Source: Ornithinibacillus bavariensis
GTDB lineage: Bacteria > Bacillota > Bacilli > Bacillales > Amphibacillaceae
Length of the DNA stretch: 64,000 nucleotides
Assembly (NCBI RefSeq): GCF_018333235.1
Contig: NZ_BORP01000005.1
Location: forward strand, 245,524-309,523
Reading direction: 5' to 3'
Positions 35,130 to 44,140 of this stretch are shown here, piece by piece. Made by a program: the position numbers and the translations under genes. A model generated the notes under the pieces. It was not told the DNA's origin and ran no database searches. It saw only the letters and a list, made by a program, of their open reading frames with translations. The stretch's first letter is position 1, and every line of letters starts with the position of its first letter.

Positions 35130-36044
35130 CTAGTTTTTTAGAAACGCCTTCTCAAAGGTTTCCAATTGATAGTCAAGTGTTAGAGGATCATTAAAGTAAA
35201 ATTCATATGCATCAACTTCGATAACTTGATTCGTTTTAACAGCTGGAATATTTTTAAATGATTCAGATTCTAAATAGCTATTATCTTGATCGGAAAATTT
35301 ACTAATTACCAAGTAATCGCCAGCATACTCAGGAATAACCTCCTGTGAGATAGCATAATAGCCTGGTTCAAGTGCAGTTTCTTTTACTTTTTCAGGCATT
35401 TCTAATTCCATCTCTTGATACAGAATTTCAGTTCCCCGACCCCAGTTATCACCATAAATATAGATTTGCTTATCGAAGCTTTCTAAAACAGAAACCGTAG
35501 TAGCTTCTCCAATTGTTTGACGAACTTTATCTCCTAAATCCGCTGCGCGTTTTTTGAAATCCTCAACCCATGCTGTAGCTTCTTTTTCTCTATTTAATAA
35601 TTTACCAATCTCAATATGCTGCTGTAAGTAATCCACCTTACCATATGTAAACGTTACGGTAGGAGCTATTTCCTTTAATTTATCAATGTTCGTTATGTTG
35701 GATAATCCAATAATTAGATCAGGCTCTAATTCGATTATTTTTTCTAAATCATCACTAGAAACTTCTTCTACATCCTGTAATTTATCCTGAAAACGTGGAT
35801 TCATTTTTGACCAAGAATCTACCCCTACAATATTGACATCTAATGCTATAACATTCCCTGCAAAAGAAGATAAAACTACAACACGCTGCGGATCTGCTGG
35901 CACTTTTACTGGTCCATTTTCAGATTGATAGGTTATCGTTTTTTCTTTCGCTTTTTCTTCTTTACTTCCCTCAGTAGATGTATTGCCACACCCACTAAGT
36001 ATTGCTATGAACAATATGAGAACCATTATGGAAATTTTCTTCAT
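35130..36044 (-). CDS. Iron-siderophore ABC transporter substrate-binding lipoprotein
   Basis: A 304-aa periplasmic-binding-type lipoprotein. Lipobox LSGC with Cys19, linker, then a TroA/FepB-like two-lobe fold (PQRVVVLSSFAGNVIALDVNIVGV, LEPDLIIGLSNI). It resembles YfiY. Its 5' end overlaps the ATPase gene by 50 nt; ATG 36044 has GGGAGAGAAAGAG, so the overlap looks genuine and suggests coupling. Confidence 0.9.
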   Translation of the reverse strand: MKKISIMVLILFIAILSGCGNTSTEGSKEEKAKEKTITYQSENGPVKVPADPQRVVVLSSFAGNVIALDVNIVGVDSWSKMNPRFQDKLQDVEEVSSDDLEKIIELEPDLIIGLSNITNIDKLKEIAPTVTFTYGKVDYLQQHIEIGKLLNREKEATAWVEDFKKRAADLGDKVRQTIGEATTVSVLESFDKQIYIYGDNWGRGTEILYQEMELEMPEKVKETALEPGYYAISQEVIPEYAGDYLVISKFSDQDNSYLESESFKNIPAVKTNQVIEVDAYEFYFNDPLTLDYQLETFEKAFLKN

Positions 36045-36840
36045 TCTCTTTCTCTCCCTTAATTAAGTTATACGTCATACAAATTGGTTTTTTTGTTATT
36101 GGATCCTGACGAAGCACAGCATCAATTTGAAAGACTTCTTTAAGTACTTCCTTATTGATTACTTCATCACTGGGACCGGTTTTTACTACTTTTCCATCCT
36201 TTAATGCAATGATATAGTCCGCAAAACGAGCTGCTTGGTTAATATCATGAAGAACCATAATGATTGTTCGACCTTGTTCCTGGTTTAATTGCTGCAAGAG
36301 TTCTAGGACCTCTAGCTGATGAGCCAAATCTAAATATGTAGTGGGTTCATCCAGAAAAATAATATCTGTTTCTTGTGCTAATGCCATCGCAATCCAAACA
36401 CGCTGTCTTTGCCCTCCTGATAAAGAGTCAACTGTTTTATATTTATAATCAATTGTCCTTGTCTTCTCTAGTGCCCAATCTATCACCTCTAAATCCTTTC
36501 TAGATAACCTACCGAACCCCTTTTGATAAGGAAAGCGTCCATAGGAAACGAGTTCTCCAACTGTTAGTCCTGCCGTCACTTCATTGGTTTGTGGAAGAAT
36601 AGCCATCTTTTTCGCTAATTCCTTTGTATTCTCCTGTATAATGCTTTGACCATCAAGGAGTATCGAACCATATTGATGTGGAATGATGCGAGTAATCGCT
36701 TTTAATAATGTTGATTTTCCACAACCATTCGAACCAATGATGGTTGTTATTTTCTTATCAGGTATCTGAATGGATAGATTTTTTACAATGATCCTTTCTC
36801 TATATCCAATAGAAACGTCTTCCACGTGTAAACGGGACAT
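35995..36840 (-). CDS. Iron-siderophore ABC transporter ATP-binding protein (FecE/YusV-like)
   Basis: A 281-aa ABC ATPase: Walker A GSNGCGKST, Q-loop LPQTNEV, signature LSGGQRQR, Walker B IIFLDEPTTYLD and switch HDINQAA. The frame runs up to 36891 into the promoter, but ATG 36840 has AAAGGAGG. First gene of the operon. The C-terminal 17 residues lie in the 50-nt overlap with the binding-protein gene. In B. subtilis the matching ATPase (YusV) is encoded apart from its permeases, so here the system is complete in one operon. Confidence 0.92.
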   Translation of the reverse strand: MSRLHVEDVSIGYRERIIVKNLSIQIPDKKITTIIGSNGCGKSTLLKAITRIIPHQYGSILLDGQSIIQENTKELAKKMAILPQTNEVTAGLTVGELVSYGRFPYQKGFGRLSRKDLEVIDWALEKTRTIDYKYKTVDSLSGGQRQRVWIAMALAQETDIIFLDEPTTYLDLAHQLEVLELLQQLNQEQGRTIIMVLHDINQAARFADYIIALKDGKVVKTGPSDEVINKEVLKEVFQIDAVLRQDPITKKPICMTYNLIKGEKENEENFHNGSHIVHSNT

Positions 36841-36875
36841 TTCTTTCCTCCTTTCTAAAAATGCTAAAAAACTAT

Positions 36876-36890
36876 TGATAATGATTCTCA
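36876..36890 (-). promoter_or_regulatory. Fur box upstream of the siderophore ABC operon
   Basis: TGATAATGATTCTCA matches the 7-1-7 Fur pattern TGATAATnATTATCA at 13 of 14 defined positions. Confidence 0.85.
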
Positions 36891-36915
36891 TTGTCGCTTA
36901 TAATGTCAATATAAA

Positions 36916-36930
36916 TGAAAATGATTATCA
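36916..36930 (+). promoter_or_regulatory. Fur box upstream of the ferredoxin-NADP reductase gene
   Basis: TGAAAATGATTATCA, also 13 of 14 defined positions of the 7-1-7 pattern, 66 bp before the chosen start. Its centre lies 40 bp from the other box, so both divergent units should respond to iron. Confidence 0.85.
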
Positions 36931-36995
36931 TTGTCAATAACTTATGTAAGAAAGGTTTTAAAATACTTGAAATGTACGGAGAGGAGCGTAGCCGT

Positions 36996-38045
36996 TTGTC
37001 TAATTACGATTGTTACGACATCACCATCATAGGTGGCGGGCCAGCAGGACTTTTTTCTGCTTTTTATAGTGGACTTAGGGAGATGAAGACGAAGATTATT
37101 GACTTCCAAACACAATTAGGAGGTAAAGTACATATCTATCCAGAAAAAACCATTTGGGATGTTGGGGGAATCACTCCTATTACTGGTGCAAAATTAATTA
37201 ATCAGTTAGTAGAACAGGGACTAACATTTAACCCAAAGGTTGTTCTAAATGAAAAGGTTGTGTCGATTGAGAAAAAAGATGCTATCTTTGAAATTCATGC
37301 AGCATCAGGTGCAGTGCACTATTCTAAAGCCATTATTATTGCTACAGGAAGTGGCATTTTAGAACCACAAAAGCTAAACATTCAAGGAGCAGACAGATTT
37401 GAGATAACGAACCTTCATTACACTGTAAAATCATTAAATCGATTTAGAAATAAAACAGTTTTAATATCAGGTGGGGGAAATACAGCTATAGACTGGGCTA
37501 ATGAACTAGAACCAATTGCTAAAAAGGTATATATTACTTATCGAAAGGAACAACTAAATGGACACGAAGCAATGATCACCCAATTACTTAGCAGTTCAGT
37601 TGAGAATTTTTCCCATACCAAAATTTCAAATTTAATCGCTAGTAGTACACAAGATAGAATAGAGAGAGTCGAATTAGAAAATGGTATAACTGGCGAAAAA
37701 TCCCTTGTAGAAGTAGATGATGTCATTATTAGTCATGGTTACGATCAAGACCTTACACTTTTTCAGAACAGCCCACTAAATATTAATTTAGTTGATAATT
37801 ATTTCATTGAAGGAAATGAAATGGGTGAAACGAAAATAAAAGGTCTCTTTGTTGCCGGAGATATTTTAAAACATAAAGGAAAGGTTCATCTAATTGCTGG
37901 AGCCTTTCACGATGCAGCAAATGCCGTTAACAGAGCAAAGCAGTATATTGAACCAGAGGCTAGTGATGTGGCGATGGTTTCGTCACACAATGAAATTTTT
38001 CAAGAGCGAAATAAGAAACTAACCAAGAACTTGATAGAATCCTGA
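36996..38045 (+). CDS. Ferredoxin/flavodoxin-NADP+ reductase, thioredoxin-reductase-like type (YcgT/YumC)
   Basis: A 349-aa FAD enzyme: IIGGGPAGLFSAFYSG for FAD (about 11-26), LISGGGNTAIDWANEL for NADPH, and a C-terminal LFVAGDILKHKGKVHLIAGAFHDAANAVNRAKQYI. The Cys pair of thioredoxin reductase is absent, as in this FNR group. An ATG at 36915 would start inside the Fur box; TTG 36996, 9 nt after GGAGAGGAG, gives MSNYDCYDITIIGGG and the normal length. Probably reduces ferredoxin used for siderophore-iron release; Fur control supports this. Confidence 0.87.
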   Translation: MSNYDCYDITIIGGGPAGLFSAFYSGLREMKTKIIDFQTQLGGKVHIYPEKTIWDVGGITPITGAKLINQLVEQGLTFNPKVVLNEKVVSIEKKDAIFEIHAASGAVHYSKAIIIATGSGILEPQKLNIQGADRFEITNLHYTVKSLNRFRNKTVLISGGGNTAIDWANELEPIAKKVYITYRKEQLNGHEAMITQLLSSSVENFSHTKISNLIASSTQDRIERVELENGITGEKSLVEVDDVIISHGYDQDLTLFQNSPLNINLVDNYFIEGNEMGETKIKGLFVAGDILKHKGKVHLIAGAFHDAANAVNRAKQYIEPEASDVAMVSSHNEIFQERNKKLTKNLIES

Positions 38046-38068
38046 TTTTCTAAAATTCTTAGATAAGC

Positions 38069-38097
38069 GTTAAGGCACGGACTATCCGTGCCTTAAA
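38069..38097. terminator. Hairpin after the reductase gene
   Basis: Perfect 12-bp stem TTAAGGCACGGA / TCCGTGCCTTAA with a 3-nt loop, 24 bp after the stop. It has no T run on either strand, so its terminator function is uncertain. Confidence 0.5.
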
Positions 38098-38280
38098 CCA
38101 AACCGGGAACTAAGCCTATCCCCTCCTCCATTAGTCATTGATTGTTCATGTGATTCTAGTATTTTTTAATTCGTAAGTTGCATATACACGAAGTAATACT
38201 TCTACTATAATCAAATTATGTAAGCGCTACCAAGATACTCCACAGTCTATTAAATTTATGAAGGATTAAGGAGGATAAAA

Positions 38281-39990
38281 ATGATTCGTAAACTAATGTA
38301 CGGTTTGTTGTCTATTGTCCTATTCACGATGATTATATTCCATACCGAAACAACCATCGCCGAATCCAATTACTTTAATGGACCGATTATTGAAAAGAAA
38401 AATCAAAAGAAGTCATCCTTAAAAGCCCATCCGAAATTCTCATGGGGGACTCCTGGCCGATCCTCGCCTGTTCTACATCCCGGTTCAGTCAAGGGAGCGG
38501 GTATGGTGGAGGAACCATTATTAAATATAGACTCCATGATCGAATCTATGATTGATAGTGGAACATTTCCTGGGGCTGTAACCTTTGTTGCTCGCCGTGG
38601 ACATATTGTTCAGCATGAAGCATATGGCCATGCATATCTTTATGAAGATGACGAGTTTACGGAAGCTGACAGCAAAATCAAAATGAAAAAGGATACCATA
38701 TTCGACCTTGCCTCGATTAGTAAAATTTTTACTACGACCGCAGCAATGAAACTGTATGAAGATGGGTCTTTTAAACTTGATGATCCTGTTGCAAAACATC
38801 TTCCTGAATTCGCAATGAATGACAAAGAGAATGTAACGATTCGTCAATTAATGACTCATACATCCGGTTTTCCACCAAGCGCACCTGTCTATAACGTTGA
38901 AGGCGACAGAGAGGCGCGCCACCAATATGTTCTCCAGTATCCTCTCACAAATGAACCTGGTACTGTTTATACGTATAGCGATTTAAATATGATTACCTTA
39001 GGAATTTTGATTGAACGACTATCTGGTCAAAGGCTTGATCATTATGTGAAGGAGAACATCACAGATCCGCTTAACATGAAGGATACAATGTATAATCCAC
39101 CAAAATCATTAAGATACAGAATTGCAGCAACAGAATATATGCCATGGACAGATAGAGGAATTGTTTGGGGACAAGTTCATGATGAAAAGGCGTGGGCTCT
39201 TGACGGTGTTGCAGGACATGCTGGTGTCTTCTCCACCGCTAAGGACTTAGCAATTCTTGCACATATGTTTCTGAACGATGGTCGCTATGGTGGAAAACAA
39301 CTATTGAAACCTGAAACGGTTAAACTACTCGTAGAAAATCAAATACCTGAATTCCCTGGTGATGATCATGGACTTGGGTGGGAATTATCACAAATGTGGT
39401 ATATGGAAGGTTTATCGGAAGCATCCTCACTTGGTCATACCGGTTATACAGGAACATCAATTGTTATCAACCAGAATAATGACACGATTGCCATATTGCT
39501 GACAAATCGTGTTCATCCAACAAGGAATACCGTTTCAACCAATCCAGCAAGACGGATGTTTGCAGAACTTGTTGCAGATGCCATTCCTGTTGCGATGCCA
39601 ACTAAAAAAGCAGAAGCATGGTTCGCAGGCTATGGAGACTTTCTAAATCGGACTCTAACCGCAGAAGTGAATTTAAATACAGCAGCTACGCTTTCTTTTG
39701 ACACATGGTATCGAACAGAACAAGACGCTGACTTTGGATTTGTAGAAGTAACAAGTGATGGGGAACATTGGCAACAGGTAATAGAGCCTTTTACTGGTAC
39801 AAGCATCGATTGGCTTTCAAAAGAAGTGACGATTCCAGCTGGTACTACACATATCCGTTTCCGGTATAATACAGACACATATTATCATGGACGTGGTTGG
39901 TATGTAGACAATTTGAAGCTTACTAATTCTGCTAATAAAAAGCTACCGATAGATGTAGTCAGTGATGGCTGGACGAAACGTAATTATTAA
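38281..39990 (+). CDS. Secreted serine hydrolase, beta-lactamase/PBP4* family (YbbE-like), with C-terminal beta-sandwich
   Basis: A 569-aa exported protein. Signal peptide at 1-28; class C beta-lactamase-like domain (about 75-430) with the triad Ser-x-x-Lys in DLASISKIF, Tyr in TYSDLN and the third box HTGYTG (replacing KTG). The last 130 residues (TLSFDTWYRTEQDADFGFVEVTSDG ... WYVDNLKLTN) form an extra jelly-roll of the kind found in immune-inhibitor-A-type peptidases. Likely peptidoglycan-related D-amino-peptidase or esterase. AAGGAGG precedes ATG 38281. Monocistronic. Confidence 0.85.
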   Translation: MIRKLMYGLLSIVLFTMIIFHTETTIAESNYFNGPIIEKKNQKKSSLKAHPKFSWGTPGRSSPVLHPGSVKGAGMVEEPLLNIDSMIESMIDSGTFPGAVTFVARRGHIVQHEAYGHAYLYEDDEFTEADSKIKMKKDTIFDLASISKIFTTTAAMKLYEDGSFKLDDPVAKHLPEFAMNDKENVTIRQLMTHTSGFPPSAPVYNVEGDREARHQYVLQYPLTNEPGTVYTYSDLNMITLGILIERLSGQRLDHYVKENITDPLNMKDTMYNPPKSLRYRIAATEYMPWTDRGIVWGQVHDEKAWALDGVAGHAGVFSTAKDLAILAHMFLNDGRYGGKQLLKPETVKLLVENQIPEFPGDDHGLGWELSQMWYMEGLSEASSLGHTGYTGTSIVINQNNDTIAILLTNRVHPTRNTVSTNPARRMFAELVADAIPVAMPTKKAEAWFAGYGDFLNRTLTAEVNLNTAATLSFDTWYRTEQDADFGFVEVTSDGEHWQQVIEPFTGTSIDWLSKEVTIPAGTTHIRFRYNTDTYYHGRGWYVDNLKLTNSANKKLPIDVVSDGWTKRNY

Positions 39991-40034
39991 TATATATGAG
40001 AAATCTGTGTGTGGCATGTAACAAGTCTTATTTT

Positions 40035-40085
40035 AAAAAGGGATTCTCTCTCATTAACTTACTTACTCATTGAGAATCCCTTTCT
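40035..40085. terminator. Bidirectional terminator between convergent genes
   Basis: Perfect 12-bp stem AAAGGGATTCTC / GAGAATCCCTTT with T/A runs at both ends. Confidence 0.8.
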
Positions 40086-40151
40086 TAAGATTTATGGACT
40101 TAATATAACTTCTGTTTGGTACAACCTGTACGGTTTTGGCATTAGGTGTAC

Positions 40152-40901
40152 TTAGACTAACTGCCGTTTAAATAGCTTACTGGCGAAGAAATAAGATACG
40201 GCCATAATACCAACACACCAAGCAAACGCAATCCAGAGATTGTTGTCAATAGACCCTTCATACAGAAGGGCACGGATTGAATTCACGATTGAAGTGACAG
40301 GCTGGTTCTCGGCAAATACACGGACGACTTTAGGCATGGTTTCTGTCGGTACAAAGGCTGAACTGATAAACGGCAGGAAAACCAGTGGATACGAGTAGGC
40401 TGTCGCCCCTTCCATAGATTTTGCGGTCAAGCCTGGAATGACCGATAGCCATGTTAGCGCTAAAGTAAATAATCCAAGTATTCCAGCCACCGAAAACCAA
40501 TCCAGTAAATTAGCACTGGTACGGAAGCCGATCAAAAGTGCGACAAGAAAAACCACGATGACCGTAAGCGCATTTGATACAAGTGAGGTCAACACATGAG
40601 CCCATAATACCGATGAGCGCTTGATAGGCATCGTAATGAAACGTGCCATCAGTCCACTCTGTACATCTGTAAATAGCCGAAGGGAAGTGTAACCAACACC
40701 AGTAGCGATAGCCATAAGCAGAATTCCCGGCAATAAATAATTGACATAATTGTCCGTGCCTGTTTCGATAGCCCCGCCAAATACGTAAACAAATAGTAAC
40801 ATCATCATAATCGGTGTAATCGCCACCGTAATAATTGTATCCGGGCTACGCATTATGTTCCGCATTAAACGACCAAATAATACCCCTGTCTTTCTCTTCA
40901 T
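40152..40901 (-). CDS. ABC-2 type drug exporter permease (DrrB-like)
   Basis: A 249-aa membrane protein with six hydrophobic segments and the family phrase PDTIITVAITPIMMMLLFVYVFGGAIETG ... YVNYLLPGILLMAIATG. It is the membrane partner of the ATPase encoded immediately upstream (stop TAA and ATG touch). Exports a drug or lipid-like compound; the substrate is unknown. Confidence 0.88.
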   Translation of the reverse strand: MKRKTGVLFGRLMRNIMRSPDTIITVAITPIMMMLLFVYVFGGAIETGTDNYVNYLLPGILLMAIATGVGYTSLRLFTDVQSGLMARFITMPIKRSSVLWAHVLTSLVSNALTVIVVFLVALLIGFRTSANLLDWFSVAGILGLFTLALTWLSVIPGLTAKSMEGATAYSYPLVFLPFISSAFVPTETMPKVVRVFAENQPVTSIVNSIRALLYEGSIDNNLWIAFAWCVGIMAVSYFFASKLFKRQLV

Positions 40902-41663
40902 TTACATCTCCACCTTTTTACTAATGATAGCTAGGAAAATTTCCTCCAATGTAGGCTGCTTCTCAATATATTCCACTTTTACTGGTGGGAACATCGCTTT
41001 AAGCTCGGTAAGGGTCCCAGTAGTGATGATTTTTCCATCGTGCAGGATAGCGATACGGTCTGCTAGTTGTTCAGCCTCCTCCAGGTATTGGGTAGTAAGC
41101 AATATGGTCGTACCACTATCGGCAAGCTCCTTCACAGTATTCCATACTTCAATTCGAGCTTCTGGATCAAGTCCTGTTGTCGGTTCGTCGAGGAAAATGA
41201 CTTCCGGCTTACCAATCAGACTCATAGCGATATCAAGCCGGCGCTTCATCCCCCCAGAATACTGGTCAGCTCGTCGATTAGCCGCATCGGTCAGGCTAAA
41301 TTTTGTAAGCAAATTTTCTACAACTTGAGCGGGTTTAGAAACTCCCCTAAGCTTTGCAATCATCATTAAATTTTCCCGACCAGTAAGCATTCCGTCTAGA
41401 GCTGCGAATTGCCCTGTCAGGCTGATGCTCTGGCGAACCTGATCGGATTGGCGCTGAACGTCAAAGCTGCAAATACTTACTTCCCCACCATCAGGCTTCA
41501 TCTGCGTAGAGAGGATATTCACTGTTGTTGTCTTGCCCGCTCCGTTCGATCCCAGTAGGGCGAAGATTTCACCCTGCCGTACCTCAAAGTCCACCCCTTT
41601 TAAGACTTCCTTGTCTTTAAAGGACTTCTTTAATCCTTTTACAGATATCGCTGTATTGCTCAT
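40902..41663 (-). CDS. ABC exporter ATP-binding protein (DrrA-like)
   Basis: A 253-aa ATPase: Walker A GSNGAGKTT, signature YSGGMKRR, Walker B VIFLDEPTTGLDPEA, and the DrrA-type C-terminal end. The frame extends to 41690, but ATG 41663 has AAAGGAGGAG. Third gene of the padR-DUF1048-ATPase-permease operon; a padR-type operator-like site lies upstream, so it may also have its own promoter. Confidence 0.9.
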   Translation of the reverse strand: MSNTAISVKGLKKSFKDKEVLKGVDFEVRQGEIFALLGSNGAGKTTTVNILSTQMKPDGGEVSICSFDVQRQSDQVRQSISLTGQFAALDGMLTGRENLMMIAKLRGVSKPAQVVENLLTKFSLTDAANRRADQYSGGMKRRLDIAMSLIGKPEVIFLDEPTTGLDPEARIEVWNTVKELADSGTTILLTTQYLEEAEQLADRIAILHDGKIITTGTLTELKAMFPPVKVEYIEKQPTLEEIFLAIISKKVEM

Positions 41664-41735
41664 ACTATTCTCCTCCTTTTTTACATACACGTTGTATAGC
41701 TAGATTCCTTGCTTGCTATTCAGTCTGACTGGTAA

Positions 41736-41754
41736 CCTGTATTACTTAGTACCA
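41736..41754. promoter_or_regulatory. Possible PadR operator upstream of the ATPase gene
   Basis: The stretch ATTACTTAGTACC resembles GTTACTTAGTACTAAGG upstream of padR (42607-42623), sharing TTACTTAGTAC. Also in this gap: two copies of CTATTCAGTC (near 41719 and 41803). Confidence 0.4.
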
Positions 41755-41833
41755 CTGTAAAAATAAAACTGAATAACGAGGACACATTCCACATTTACAA
41801 CTAGCTATTCAGTCAGTATTATCTATCGAGTTT

Positions 41834-42175
41834 TTACTTTTTTCTCAATCGATCCTGGATACTCTGATTCAAGTCTTCACGATACTTAGCGACATAGGTT
41901 TTAGCGTTTGCCACCAATTCGTCGGCAAAGGATGCCACATCATCTCCAGTAATATCTAGCACCTGTCTTCCTTCTGCCGCTCCTTCTTCGAACAAATCCA
42001 TTAGTTCATATTGCATATGCAGCATATCCATCCCATTACCTGTAGCAAAATTCCACATGTATTTTTGAATTTTCTTAAATACGAACTGGTAATCCTCTGG
42101 CAGAGCGTCCACCCTTGCCATCATCATTTTGTATTCTTTTTTATCACCGATCAATTTTTTGAACATCTCTAACAT
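41834..42175 (-). CDS. DUF1048 protein
   Basis: A 113-aa helical cytoplasmic protein (KKEYKMMMARVDALPEDYQFVFKKIQKYMWNF) of the DUF1048 family. These proteins recur between padR and ABC-2 exporter genes in bacilli, as here, but their function is not known. AAAAAGGAGG precedes ATG 42175. Confidence 0.85.
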   Translation of the reverse strand: MLEMFKKLIGDKKEYKMMMARVDALPEDYQFVFKKIQKYMWNFATGNGMDMLHMQYELMDLFEEGAAEGRQVLDITGDDVASFADELVANAKTYVAKYREDLNQSIQDRLRKK

Positions 42176-42246
42176 GTCAATTTTCCTCCTTTTTTATTTA
42201 GCTGAACAAAATACTCCGATAATATCAGATGATATATCTTATGAAG

Positions 42247-42579
42247 CTACTTTGACCTTAAAATATTAATTTTTGATGATACAAAATCCCATTTTTCCCA
42301 AAATACCTCAAGTTCCTCGCGACCAGCCTCATTCAGGGTGTAAAACTTTCGCGGTGGCCCCATGTCTGATGGCTTTTTTTCTATGTTTACCAGCTTCTTC
42401 TTTTCTAATCGTACAAGGATAGTATATACTGTCCCTTCCACGACTTCTGTGAATCCAAGCTCGTTTAGGCGACGAGTAATCTCGTAACCGTAGGTCTCAC
42501 GGCGGCTGATGATCTCTAGCACGCAGCCTTCTAGGGAACCTTTGAGCATTTCAGTTAAATTCTCCATGTTTGGTGTCAC
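42247..42579 (-). CDS. PadR family transcriptional regulator
   Basis: A 110-aa winged-helix repressor: GSLEGCVLEIISRRETYGYEITRRLNELGF with the wing VVEGTVYTILVRLEKKKLVNIEKKP. It opens the exporter operon and probably represses it until a toxic compound binds. A 12-bp palindrome (42611-42622) lies 32 bp before its start. Confidence 0.9.
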   Translation of the reverse strand: MTPNMENLTEMLKGSLEGCVLEIISRRETYGYEITRRLNELGFTEVVEGTVYTILVRLEKKKLVNIEKKPSDMGPPRKFYTLNEAGREELEVFWEKWDFVSSKINILRSK

Positions 42580-42606
42580 CTCTATTCTGTATGACTTGTA
42601 TGCAGT

Positions 42607-42623
42607 GTTACTTAGTACTAAGG
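42607..42623. promoter_or_regulatory. Candidate PadR operator (palindrome)
   Basis: Perfect CTTAGTACTAAG (42611-42622). The core TACTTAGTAC recurs upstream of the ATPase gene. Related words (TATTACTTATTAC, AACACTGAGTAGTAA) lie further upstream at about 42665-42705. Confidence 0.5.
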
Positions 42624-42860
42624 TAAAATTTTACTTAATAGCCTTTGGGAAATCCCGCTATTAAGTATTACTTATTACAAGTATACTGTAACACTGAGTA
42701 GTAAAGGGTGTCAATGGTTTTTCTTAAATTCTTTTTGACAATCTACCTATTTTGTTACGCATCTTCGTAATGTAAGGTTATCCACAATTTTTGTGGTAAT
42801 GTCAAAGAAATGAGAAATCAGATGGGGTGAAAGGTGGAAAGATGGACACTTAATATAATT

Positions 42861-42899
42861 GTGCGCATCCAAATTATTCTTAATGTTTTGGATACGCAC
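42861..42899 (-). terminator. Hairpin after the secreted-protein gene
   Basis: Stem GTGCGtATCCAAA / TTTGGATGCGCAC (near-perfect) on the minus strand; the T-rich tail is weak (AATTATATT). Confidence 0.6.
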
Positions 42900-42918
42900 T
42901 ATTTGGTCTTAAATATAA

Positions 42919-44040
42919 CTATTTAACTAGATACTCATTAATATCTGGTATAATCCCATCGTTAGTAACTTTTGTATAGTTAATAGTTGTATATTCATGT
43001 CCTTCGTGTAGACTTACAATCATAAATTTGAAACTGATAGAATCTCCTATACTATATTTTTCAGTTAAATCTCCTTTAAATGCTAAATATTGACTTCCAA
43101 CATCCGATTTAAACTCAAACAAAGTAGCATCCATATCTGAATCATATTCGAGTCCAATTATAGTGTCAGTCACTTGGATTTCATCTCCTGCAATGTAATT
43201 CTTAGATATGTCTACTTTTTGGTCGAGGTTTTCATCATAATATTCATAATAGAGTTCATTCATTGTAAGCGTGTTCGGGAAAGAACTTTGTTGTAGTAAT
43301 TTTGTATTATTCTTGTGTTTTTCAGTAGGCAACATATATCTATATTCGCCAACTGTTTCAAACATTACTTTATTCCCACTTTCATCTACACCAACAATTA
43401 AATTGTCTTCTTTAACGTTTAAATTAATATCAATATTACCTGTTGGTAACATACAGTTTCCTTTACTATCACATTTTTTGTGTAAATCTCCCCAGTGATA
43501 GTATGCATGCCATAGAGTCCATGAATGACTATTTGATGTAGTCCATCGAGCAACGTGTTTTCCAGCTTTTTGTACTGTAAACCAACTATACTGGTTATGT
43601 CCAACTGTTCTATTAATCGCGTCTTTACTAGAATCAGGACGTGAAAGAGTTACCACAATTTTTCCAGTCCAACCAATTTGATGAGAATTAGCCCACATTT
43701 CAATTTCGTGACCCTTTTTAACTGCTTCTATGTCTTTTCTAACAGAACCGATCTTTTTGTAATTTATTGTTCCTGAACTAGCTGTATCCCTACTATTCCC
43801 TAAAGTAATCGACGGTTCACGTTTTGTGAGTGCTTGCGTGGCTCTATTAAGTAAATAAAAAGCCCCCTTTACAGCAACCTTTCTAACCATAGTAGTCTGA
43901 ACGCTATTTTCTGGTTTTTCTTGTTGTGGTAATTCTTGCTGACTTGGTGCTGCTAATACTTGCACCGGTACTACAGATATAAATATAATCATAAGTGCTA
44001 CTAGAATTATGCTAATCCTATTTCTTTTCAATAAATACAC
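42919..44040 (-). CDS. Secreted protein of unknown function, 373 aa
   Basis: Not recognised. The N-terminus is a classical signal peptide (basic start, IILVALMIIFISVVPVQVLAAPS, probable cleavage after ALAA-like LAA at about 31). The mature protein has a Gln/Pro/Glu-rich linker, a middle region rich in Trp and His (WANSHQIGWTGKIVVTLS, HSWTLWHAYYHWGDLHKKC) that could form a beta-sandwich, and two cysteines close together (HKKCDSKGNCMLP). The last third is polar and beta-rich. No enzyme motif seen. Monocistronic. Possibly a toxin-like or bacteriocin-related secreted protein, but nothing proves this. Confidence 0.75.
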   Translation of the reverse strand: MYLLKRNRISIILVALMIIFISVVPVQVLAAPSQQELPQQEKPENSVQTTMVRKVAVKGAFYLLNRATQALTKREPSITLGNSRDTASSGTINYKKIGSVRKDIEAVKKGHEIEMWANSHQIGWTGKIVVTLSRPDSSKDAINRTVGHNQYSWFTVQKAGKHVARWTTSNSHSWTLWHAYYHWGDLHKKCDSKGNCMLPTGNIDINLNVKEDNLIVGVDESGNKVMFETVGEYRYMLPTEKHKNNTKLLQQSSFPNTLTMNELYYEYYDENLDQKVDISKNYIAGDEIQVTDTIIGLEYDSDMDATLFEFKSDVGSQYLAFKGDLTEKYSIGDSISFKFMIVSLHEGHEYTTINYTKVTNDGIIPDINEYLVK

Positions 44041-44140
44041 CCCTATCCAAAATTGTAATAATTTGTTATATATTCTATAATAAACTCCTATTTTGAAATT
44101 GCAAGTTAATTTAGATACTTATGAATTTAATCCAATCTAT

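Larger units (their letters stand above)
42580..42918. other. Intergenic region, 339 bp
   Basis: Between padR and the secreted-protein gene, both on the minus strand. Holds the operator-like palindromes of padR and the hairpin at 42861-42899. No gene seen. Confidence 0.55.
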
